In this document: positions 56,867 through 64,000 of the stretch, in pieces
Position numbering within the stretch: the first letter of the stretch is position 1
Layout: each line of letters starts with the position of its first letter
Assembly: GCA_964030785.1 (NCBI GenBank)
Contig: OZ034969.1
Span: 34,066,601-34,130,600 of the forward strand
Length of the DNA: 64,000 bases
Origin: Siderastrea siderea
Lineage: Eukaryota; Cnidaria; Anthozoa; Scleractinia; Rhizangiidae
Direction: 5' to 3'
Notes under the pieces: model-generated
Told to the model about the DNA's origin: nothing
Databases searched by the model: none
Seen by the model: the letters and a program-made list of their open reading frames with translations, nothing else
Position numbers and translations under genes: made by a program

Positions 56867-58630
56867 ATGTCCGACCTGGACGAGAACGTTGTCATTCCGT
56901 TGCATGAAGTGCTCTCCAGACCAGTTATGCCTGTTGCAAAGGATGAAATCCCTATGCAAGAAGATGTGGAACGATGGCCACACCTGCAAGGCTTTGTTCA
57001 CCTGCCAGAGTTAGACTCTCACGTAGAACTGTTAATTGGCGCAAACGTCCCTGGAGCCCTCCAGCCTGGAGAGGTTATCCCTGCTATCAGTGGAGGTTCA
57101 TACGTGACAAGAGTTGATCTGGGCTGGGTAATTAATGGTCCAACCGGAAGAAAGCCGAAATATGTACCGTCTTCTTGTTTTGTCGTGAAGTCTGTGGAAG
57201 CTCATCCTATGTGTATTGCGTGTGATGATTTTGCTGACGCATCTCTCTCCGATGACTTAGGCTTATCCAGAGATGACCTAAAGTTCTTGAACATTGTAGA
57301 AGATTCAGTTAAACATAGTCATTGTGAAGATGATCACTATCAGATTTCGTTGCCATTGAAGAATCCGTGCCTGAAGATGCCGGAAAACAGAGTTCAAGCA
57401 GAGCACAGAGCTCTTTATCTCAAACGCAAGCTCTCCAGAGGTGCCAAGTTCCGAGAAGATTATGTTGCCTTTCTCGAAGATGTCATTAGAGATAGTTTTG
57501 CGGAAAGGGTTCCACTAGAAAGCTTGAGAAGAGCAGATGGCAAGGTTTGGTATATGCCATACCACGGAGTTCATCATCCAAAGAAGCCAGATAAAATATG
57601 GGTTGTATTTGACTGCTCCGCTCAGTTCCGCGGGACTTCTCTAAATAACGAACTGTTGCAGGGACCAGACTTAACTAATAATCTAGTGGGCGTGTTAGTT
57701 CGTTTCCGCCAGGATCCAGTCGCAGTGATGGGAGATATTCAATCAATGTTTCATCAAGTGCGCGTACCGGAAGCAGATCGCGATCTACTGCGGTTTCTTT
57801 GGTGGCCTAAAGGCAATTTGGATCAAGAATTGGAAGAATATCGAATGTGCGTGCATCTGTTTGGCGCTGTCTCGTCGCCTAGTTGCGCAAACTTCGCCCT
57901 GCGCCAGATTGCGGAAGATTTCAAGCATGAATTTCCCCCGCAAGTTACCAGCATCGTCATGAAGAACTTCTACGTTGACGATTGCGTGAAGTCTTTGCCG
58001 TCATGTGATGAAGCAATTAAGCACGTGGATGATTTACGTAAGCTCATGTTTAAGGCTGGTTTCAATCTGACAAAGTGGATCAGCAACGACCGAGAAGTCC
58101 TGGAGTCCACTCCAGCGTGTGACAGAGCAAAGGACGTCAAGGAGCTCGACCTCACAAAAGACGCACTTCCCATTGAGAGGGCCTTAGGTGTATCGTGGTT
58201 TGTCCAGACAGATAAATTCGAATTTAAAATCTGCGTGAGGGAGCGACCTTGTACGAGGCGTGGGATACTATCTATTGTTAGTTCGATTTATGACCCACTG
58301 GGAATGGCAGCCCCTTTCATCCTTCCTGCCAAACTACTCCTACTCCAGGATTTGTTCAGAAAAGGTCTTGGCTGGGATGACGAGATTCCTAGCAGTTACC
58401 TGTCCCGTTGGCGAGTGTGGCTCAGTGGTGTTCCAAAACGTTCTGAGTTCTCTGTCGACAGATGTGTCATTAGCCTCCTGACCTCGAGAGAATTGTTACT
58501 AGTCAGATTCACCACTTTTGCGGTGCTTCTCAAGCTGCGTATGGCGCGGTTTCTTACCTTCGTTTTGTTAATCAGGATGGTCGGATTCATTGTTCCTTTC
58601 TGGTCGGAAAGTCCCGTCTCGCCACTTTGA
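56867..58630 (+). pseudogene. BEL pol: protease C-terminus, reverse transcriptase, A17-like domain
   Basis: The longest open frame in the window, 587 codons. It opens in the C-terminal part of the aspartic-protease domain (VELLIGANVPGALQ; TRVDLGWVINGP), so the protease active-site part is missing. The reverse transcriptase follows: GDIQSMFHQVRV supplies the first catalytic Asp and FYVDD (57968-57982) the catalytic pair. The peptidase-A17-like region follows (ALGVSWFVQTDKF; RRGILSIVSSIYDPLGM). The true frame is lost near 58500, and the last 40 codons of the open frame are out of frame with RNase H. Confidence 0.88.
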
Positions 58631-59190
58631 AGCAAATGACCATCCCAAGACTGGAGTTAACTGCTGCTACAGTATCGATTCGCCTGAACAAAGTGTTGAA
58701 GAAGGAGTTAGAGATACCGATTGACACGATCACATTCTGAACGGATAGCATGACTGTGATACGCTACATTGAAAACGAGTCCAAACGTTTTCATACGTAC
58801 GTGGCAAACCGTGTTGCCCTCATTATAGAAGATTCCAGTCGTTCCCAGTGGAGATATGTTGATACGAAATCTAATCCTGCTGACGATTCTTCGAGAGCAG
58901 TTTCTGCAGAGTCCTTCATTCAAAACGACCGCTGGATAAAGGGGCCGGCGTTCCTTCTAAAGCCACAATCCGAGTGGGTAAAGTGTCCCCAATACAGTGT
59001 CGAATTGGCCGACGATGATCCTGAGGTAAAACGAGAACCGAAACCGTTCGTTGTTCATGTTAGCGAGGCTTACTCAAGCTTTGTCTTTATTGTCGAACGA
59101 TTCTTATCCTGGTTCACAACTGCTAAATTTCATCGCCCTGTGCCTTCGCTGCCAAAAGAGATTTTTGAGAAGGAAAAGAGAGGCTAGACA
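58500..59190 (+). pseudogene. BEL RNase H region with premature stop
   Basis: Continues in another frame after about 58500 (FCGASQAAYGAVSYLR; MTIPRLELTAATV). A TGA at 58738-58740 stands where Trp is expected, just before TDSMTVIRYIEN (RNase H catalytic-type Asp). It then reads on past 59180 through SNPADDSSRAVSAESF. Inactive. Confidence 0.8.
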
Positions 59191-59429
59191 AGACGTTCAG
59201 AGTATCACTAAAGAACCCACATCTGACTTGATAACCTGCTCAGAGTTGGAAAATGCAGAAAGAGAGATTGTTTAATTCAACTAGAGCTTCGCATTTGCAG
59301 AAGAGTTAGAAGCCATCAAAAGAGGTAGTTCCGTTAAGAAATCAAGTGCGATTGCGAAACTGGATCCTATTCTAGTCTCTGGTCTTCTCTGTGTTGGGGG
59401 ACGTCTAAGTAGAGCACCACTATCTGAAG

Positions 59430-60510
59430 ATTCAAAGCATAAGATTATCATTCCTAAAGAATCTCACCTCGCCGTTCTGCTCGTAAGTCATTTCCACCAG
59501 AAAAGTGGTCACTCTGGGAGAGAACATGTCCTGGCTCTACAGCGTGAAAGATATTGCTTGATTCGTGCCAACTCCTTAGTCAGAAGTGTGTTGTCGTCGT
59601 GCTTCACCTGCAGAAAGCGACAAGGTCCTACTGGACAACAAATGATGGCGGATCTACCAACCCCTCGAGTTACTCCAGATCAGTCTCCCTTCACATGTGT
59701 GGGAATCGATTATTTTGGTCCCTTTCCTGTCCGTCAAAAGAGAAGCCTGGTTAAACGTTATGTTGCAATCTTCACCTGTTTGGCCGTGCGAGCTGTTCAC
59801 TCGCACAGATTCTTTCATCCGACAGATTCTTTCATCTGACACAGATTCTTTCATCCTCGCACTCAGACGTTTTATCCTCGTAGAGGTCAAGTGAAAGAAA
59901 TTCGCTCCGATAATGGTACTAACTTCATAGGAGGGGAAAGGGAGCTTCGGGCTATGATCGAGAGCTGGAATCAAGCCAAGATTCATGACACTCTCCTCCA
60001 GAAAGGCATCAAATGGGTCTTTAACCCACCTGCGGCCTCTCATCATTGTGGCGTCTGGGAAAGGCTAATTAAATCCACTCGAAAGGTCATGGGTGGACTA
60101 GTCAAAGAACAATGCCTCGACGATGAAAGTCTTCAAACCCTGTTATGTGAAGCTGAGAGTATTATCAATGGAAGACCTCTAATTACAGTCTCCGGAGATC
60201 CAAGACACTTAAACCCTTTGACGCCAAACCATTTACTTCTACTTAGCCAAGACACATCTCTTCCTCCAGGTCTTTTTGTGAAGAGCGACATGTATTCGAG
60301 AAGGAGATGGCGTCAAGTGCAGTACTTAGCGGACGTTTTTTTGGGAGCGCTGGAAGAAAGAGAGTACCTCTGCTACAAGAACGACAAAAATGGCTTCGTC
60401 CAAAGAGAAATTTTGCCGTGGGAGATACCGTAATCGTGGTTGACGAATCTACACCAAGGAATGTGTGGCCTACTGGGCAGATTGCTGAGGTTTTTCCCGA
60501 CAGCAGTTGT
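59430..60510 (+). pseudogene. BEL integrase and start of C-terminal domain, broken
   Basis: A zinc-binding HHCC-type N-terminus (SHFHQKSGHSGREH; SCFTCRKRQG) is followed by the catalytic core. The core residues are Asp in GIDYFGPF (59708-59710), Asp in IRSDNGTNF (59909-59911) and Glu in VWERLIKSTRKV (60059-60061). Between the first and second Asp, an AGATTCTTTCATC unit is present three times (59808-59851), with frame disruption and likely loss of sequence. The C-terminal domain (NPLTPNHLLLL; DTVIVVDESTPRN) is cut by a LINE near 60510 and resumes near 61592. Confidence 0.85.
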
Positions 60511-61591
60511 CGACCAAGATGGCGGCCCAATTTGAAACTCTCGTAAATCTACTTCTTTTCTCGTTTTATATTTACCTTCTGACGGCTCCTGAAGTCCAGC
60601 CGCCAGTCCAAAACCTACCTCCACCAAATGAATTTAGAATTTCAGCCTCCCTCGTCGAATTAAACTTTTACAGAGCGAACTACCTCTACGAGCTACGCTA
60701 CGATCGATCTACCACACTGAAGCGGCTCTTGTCAACTGTTCTTTCTAAGCATGGATTATTTACTTCGAGTCTCCGTATACTTTCTGGTGACATTCACTCA
60801 ACCCAGGACCTATAAGATATTTATGCGGAATATGTGCAAAAGCAGTGATAGAAAACCAGCGGGCTATTGAATGTGAGGAGTGCGCGGTCTGGTTTCACCA
60901 AGGCTGTTTGGATATTAACGATTCTAACTTCAAAATCTTGGAGGAGCACCCATCATACGTCTGGTTATGTTGCAATTGCGGCCTGCCAAGTTTTTCTTCG
61001 TCGCTGTTTCTACCTGATATAACTACCAGTAATAGGTTTGATACATTATCTGACCTATCTTCCTCCTCTTCTGGAAACCCACCAGATACACAAGCTATGT
61101 CCAGCCTCGGTTCTCCCCTGTAGTTGTCCAGTCCTTCTCATCCGAAGACAAAGCAAAAGAAAAAAGTTATGAGGGATAACATCAAGCTGATAAACATCAA
61201 TTGTCAAAGCATCTCTTCAAAGAGGGATAAATTGTTAGCATTTATAGAGGATGAGAACCCGGATGTTATAGTTGGCACCGAGTCATGGTTCACTTCTGCA
61301 CATAACTCTGGCGAAGTATTTCCCCAACAATATCAAGTCTTCAGGAAAGACAGATTATCTGATGCGCATGGAGGTTGCTGTCCCAGAGTGGAATCATCTG
61401 CCCCCTCATATTCGGAACGCTTCTTCTGTTGACTGCTTTAAGTCCACCCTCATGCGAGACCAAGACATTAACGATTTAATCAGTAAAAGCCATTACTATG
61501 ACTGACTAGCCGCTGACCGTTCCCTGTGCACATATATATCCCATGTGGGAGATTTGCACATTATAAGAGTTACATTTAGATTTAGATTTAG
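60511..61591 (+). mobile_element. PHD-finger LINE with internal deletion, nested in BEL
   Basis: Frame 1 (60507-60815) gives a leader (MAAQFETLVNLLLF). A shifted frame gives a PHD-type C4HC3 zinc finger (YLCGICAKAV; CEECAVWFHQGCLD; WLCCNCGLP). Next is the start of an AP-endonuclease (IKLININCQSISSKRDKL; NPDVIVGTESWF). This joins directly near 61370 to the end of a LINE polyprotein (PEWNHLPPHIRNASSV; CFKSTLMRD). A (TTTAGA)n-type tail ends at 61591. Most of the endonuclease and all of the RT are missing. CR1/L2-like by its ends. Confidence 0.8.
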
Positions 61592-61729
61592 ACAAGGAGG
61601 GCTTGGTTCGCCGTGTGAAAGTTAAAACGAAGACTTCGACCTTGGAGCGTCCTATTAGCAAGTTGTGCCTTTTGGAATCAGTTGAACGTTTAGAAGGGGA
61701 ACAATCGTGATTAACTTGATTTCTGTGGA
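61592..61729 (+). pseudogene. BEL integrase C-terminal end, displaced by the LINE
   Basis: Resumes as GLVRRVKVKTKTSTLERP then ISKLCLLES, the usual BEL pol terminus, and stops at a TGA near 61708-61710. It is the downstream half of the domain cut at about 60510. Confidence 0.8.
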
Positions 61730-61941
61730 CTGTTCAACACTTGTGCCGACTTGTCGGAATGCGGACCGAACGTTTGGAACTTGTCTATTTTTAATGACAT
61801 TTGGAGACACCTTTCTTTCTGGCCCACGGGGCTTAAGTGACATTTACTCTAGTGTTTAATTGTTTATTTTTCTGGCCCTCTTTTTCGCGTTTTCTGTTAT
61901 TAAATACAAAGTTTCTCGCCTTTGTATTTTAGGGGCCGGAA
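61730..61941 (+). other. BEL 3' untranslated region and polypurine-like tract
   Basis: Noncoding. It ends with AGGGGCCGGAA immediately before the 3' LTR, a plausible plus-strand priming tract. Confidence 0.5.
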
Positions 61942-62386
61942 TGTAGGTGCCAGAATTTTTCTTTTTCTTCGTTACTCTTTTGTTTCCTTTCCTTACTTAG
62001 AAATTGTGTTTTGAGGGTTTTTGTTATACTTGTTAGTTTTATTTTGCATATTGTATATATATTCTCCCAACTTAACTTTCAGCAGTGTGCTAGTTTGTTC
62101 AGTTCGAATCAGTTTGTTAATTAAAGTTTCCATTTTCGTTGTCGTAGCCGAAGGATTTTGTTTTTGTGTTTATCGTCACATTCGTCTTGTAAGTTTCGTC
62201 GTCTATTTCGGTTTTGTCATTTTCTGTACCTTTCTTGTCAGTTGTTTACAGTTAGTTTATGTTCATTTCCTATTGTAATTTTTGTTTCAGTTACCGTATC
62301 CTTCGTATCCTTCGAATCCTTCGTATCCCTTTTGGAAATAAATTGTGTTGAGTATTGGATGCGCGTTATCTGCGTTTGCGACGACA
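61942..62386 (+). repeat. BEL 3' LTR
   Basis: 445 bp. Same ends as the 5' LTR, plus about 55 bp around TTGTTTACAGTTAGTTTATG and an extra copy of TCCTTCGTATCC-type sequence. Confidence 0.92.
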
Positions 62387-62391
62387 AATAG
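62387..62391. repeat. Target-site duplication AATAG, right
   Basis: AATAG directly after the 3' LTR, identical to 55470-55474. Confidence 0.85.
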
Positions 62392-62815
62392 AATGGGAGG
62401 AGAAGTAATACCCGTACTTTTATTCGCTTTACACCAGTGGAACCGGAACTCCCTTCTATAAGCTATATAGCTTTGTGCTGCCCCAAAGGAAATGTTTTTT
62501 TTAGCCGTTTTGGTCTGGAAATGGGTAAGGATTTTGGAGGCGAGTTCTAAAAACGAGTATTGGATGATCGCATATTTTGGTTTGAAGAATGAGGTGGCCC
62601 ACCCCCGACAAGACTTCCCCTTTGATAAAACTCCACTAGCTTTCTCCATTTCGCCGAATTTAAGGCAAAGTTTGACATTAAAACATTACAACCTCGCCTT
62701 CTATGGACTAATAACTGCTCTTTAAGCCTTTTTAAGAACCTTTAAAGACGACCTACAGTGTACAAGATAAGTCTACAAAGTACAAGAGCGTTCTTACCTT
62801 TTGTTTCTTTCTAAG

Positions 62816-63010
62816 GTCGCCTTATTGGGTGCATGGGCAAGTATTGTAAAGTACGTAGACAGAGAGGATCCGTTAGGGTACGATAAAGCAGACTTGTTCA
62901 AGGGCATCACGATTTTCAGCTGGGTAGTGGTTATCATCTCTCTAAGCATCTACGCGCTCAGCCTCCCCAAGATCTGCAAATTGAAGCGACCGTCTTTGTT
63001 CACTATTACG
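62816..63010 (+). CDS. Gene B exon 2 (rest of helix 1, loop, helix 2)
   Basis: 65 codons between TTTCTTTCTAAG and ACG|GTAAGT, phase 0. It completes helix 1 (VALLGAWASIVKYV), then a charged loop (DREDPLGYDKADLFKG), helix 2 (TIFSWVVVIISLSIYALSL) and a basic stretch (KICKLKRPS). Length and topology equal gene A exon 2. Confidence 0.9.
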
Positions 63011-63233
63011 GTAAGTAACGGCAAGTAAAGTATCAACAGTAAAGCAATGCCCTTTTCGACCTTTTTTGATACACAGCCCTGGTAGGATGGTAAGCCTGTG
63101 GTTTGCTAACGCGAGTTTGGCACGTTAGGTTTGCAGCGTGTGGGCGCCTTTAAACACCTTTAAAACACAATTTGTAACGGTCCACTGTACTTAATTTTAA
63201 GTTTGATAATGTTTGGTGTTTTTGCTTTTACAG

Positions 63234-63392
63234 TCCGTGGTGGTCTGCTTCATCTTGTTCTCCTTAGTGCTCGCCTGTACTGCAAACCTGGTCCCCAGAG
63301 CTGTCGATCTTGGTGATAAATATTTAAAGAAACTGTCAACCAGTGACAAAAAGGCAGTCATGCCATATATCATCGCTCTGGACGTGGCCTTG
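63234..63392 (+). CDS. Gene B exon 3 (helix 3 and loop)
   Basis: 53 codons between TTTTGCTTTTACAG and TTG|GTATGA, phase 0. Helix 3 (SVVVCFILFSLVLACTANLV) is followed by a longer loop than in gene A (RAVDLGDKYLKKLSTSDKK) and the probable start of helix 4. Confidence 0.9.
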
Positions 63393-64000
63393 GTATGAAT
63401 GTACTATAGGTTTTAGTGGATTTTAAATGGCTTTGCTGGTTTACAAAACAAAACTAAACCACTGCATTTTGAAGTTGAAAGGAGGCAGTTAAACCACAGG
63501 CTTACCATCCTCTGTTTGTTTGGTGGGTTGTGCATTTATAGTGGCTGCGTCGGTTTATCAAATTGGCGAAACGAAAGCCGAAATTTAGGAGTTTTAAAAC
63601 AGAGGAAAATGAAGTAAAACCTCATAATTTGCTGCCATGGTGTTTTGATTGTGTTTCTGTGTTTATTTTTGGCGATTTAAGGCTCTTGAAAGCGATGTTT
63701 TCAAAATAACGGTCGGACTCGCTCAAAAGTAGAGAAAGAGAACAAGGCATGCAACTAGCCTTCCCGCAAATTACACTACCCAGTCGAACATTTCGCCAAA
63801 AAAGTCGTATTTGCCCGATTCGCTCACACAAAAAATCTTAACCTTCGAAAGAAGAGTCTTGAAGCAAAGTTTTGGCCACATTTGAGTTAGATTCGATCGC
63901 GGATAGACCTTGAGAATCGAGCCCAGACTTTTGAATACGACCGTCAATTTGCTTTCTCCCTTTGATCTGTAAGAAATCCGAACTCAAAGGAATTAGAAGA
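63393..64000 (+). other. Gene B intron 3 (to window edge)
   Basis: No further acceptor followed by a MARVEL-like helix-4 exon is seen before 64000, so the terminal exon lies to the right. Confidence 0.65.

Larger units (their letters stand above)
55475..62386 (+). mobile_element. BEL/Pao LTR retrotransposon, defective, with nested LINE
   Basis: 6,912 bp in the sense orientation of gene B. LTRs at 55475-55849 and 61942-62386, both starting TGTAG and ending GCGACGACA, are flanked by an exact AATAG duplication. The internal order is gag-like coiled coil, protease remnant, reverse transcriptase (YVDD), BEL-specific peptidase-A17-like region, RNase H, integrase and C-terminal domain. This order and the A17-like region identify BEL/Pao. 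Several frameshifts, a stop in RNase H, a loss between gag and protease, a local duplication in integrase and a 1.08-kb LINE insertion make it inactive. Confidence 0.93.
46721..62815 (+). other. Gene B intron 1 (16.1 kb) hosting nested retroelements
   Basis: Contains an antisense RTE-type LINE (47295-51280) with two insertions, inverted repeats at 52.9-55.4 kb, and a sense-strand BEL/Pao element (55475-62386). Flanking intron sequence has no supported exon. Confidence 0.8.
46295..63392 (+). other. Gene B: MARVEL-type membrane protein, paralogue of gene A, last exon off window
   Basis: Coding exons 46295-46720, 62816-63010 and 63234-63392 join in phase 0 and give 260 residues without a stop. 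The last donor (TTG|GTATGA) points to at least one exon beyond 64000. The protein has a 135-residue soluble Pro/Gln-rich N-terminus, then helices at about 134-157, 171-194 and 208-227, and the start of a fourth (MPYIIALDVAL). Exon 1 ends inside helix 1 after Glu-Phe, in phase 0, exactly as in gene A; exons 2 are 65 and 64 codons. A tandem duplication is the simplest explanation. The N-terminus and the longer loop before helix 4 distinguish it. Intron 1 is 16.1 kb. Confidence 0.78.

Noticed and set aside
56867..58630. A functional host gene of 587 codons
   Set aside because: The sequence is BEL pol between matching LTRs with frame loss on both sides.

Overview
Eukaryotic genomic DNA, most likely from an anthozoan cnidarian (a stony coral or relative). 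The reasons are spliced genes with GT-AG introns, AT-rich sequence packed with short foldback elements, a BEL/Pao LTR retrotransposon, RTE- and CR1-like LINEs, piggyBac-like MITEs and tRNA-derived repeats. The species cannot be named from sequence alone. There are no bacterial operons, rRNA genes or CRISPR arrays.

Two plus-strand genes are well supported. Gene A (start codon 23997, stop ending 32661) has four coding exons encoding a complete 172-residue four-helix membrane protein of MARVEL/CKLF-like type. Gene B (46295 to beyond the right edge) has three visible coding exons (260 residues). It looks like a tandem paralogue: exon 1 ends at the same place in the first membrane helix, after codons for Glu-Phe in phase 0. 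Gene B adds a Pro/Gln-rich N-terminus made of imperfect repeats. Its first intron is about 16.1 kb and is filled with nested retroelements.

Layout: 1-480, a 64-bp tandem array rich in CCTGGT. 481-9.8 kb, mostly noncoding and dense in ACATGT palindromes, with a low-confidence four-exon small gene (4762-9631). 9.87-10.44 kb, a second CCTGGT array. 10.5-12.9 kb, a MITE and a 2.1-kb head-to-head inverted pair. 13.3-15.5 kb, a minisatellite, a foldback and a palindromic tRNA-like repeat. 15.5-23.8 kb, repeats and decayed coding fragments. 23.8-32.7 kb, gene A, whose likely poly(A) signal lies inside a piggyBac-like MITE. 33-46 kb, intergenic repeats including two more piggyBac-like MITEs, a diverged repeat array and a 414-bp palindrome carrying two tRNA-like genes. 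46.3-64 kb, gene B; its intron 1 holds an antisense RTE LINE (with a CR1-like LINE tail and a MITE inside it) and a 6.9-kb BEL/Pao element with exact 5-bp target duplications (with an internally deleted PHD-finger LINE inside it).

The two MARVEL-type proteins would act in membranes (vesicle trafficking or membrane apposition by family analogy). Everything else with recognisable coding is mobile DNA, mostly dead. Exon boundaries come from frame, splice consensus and hydrophobicity; no transcript data or database search was available.
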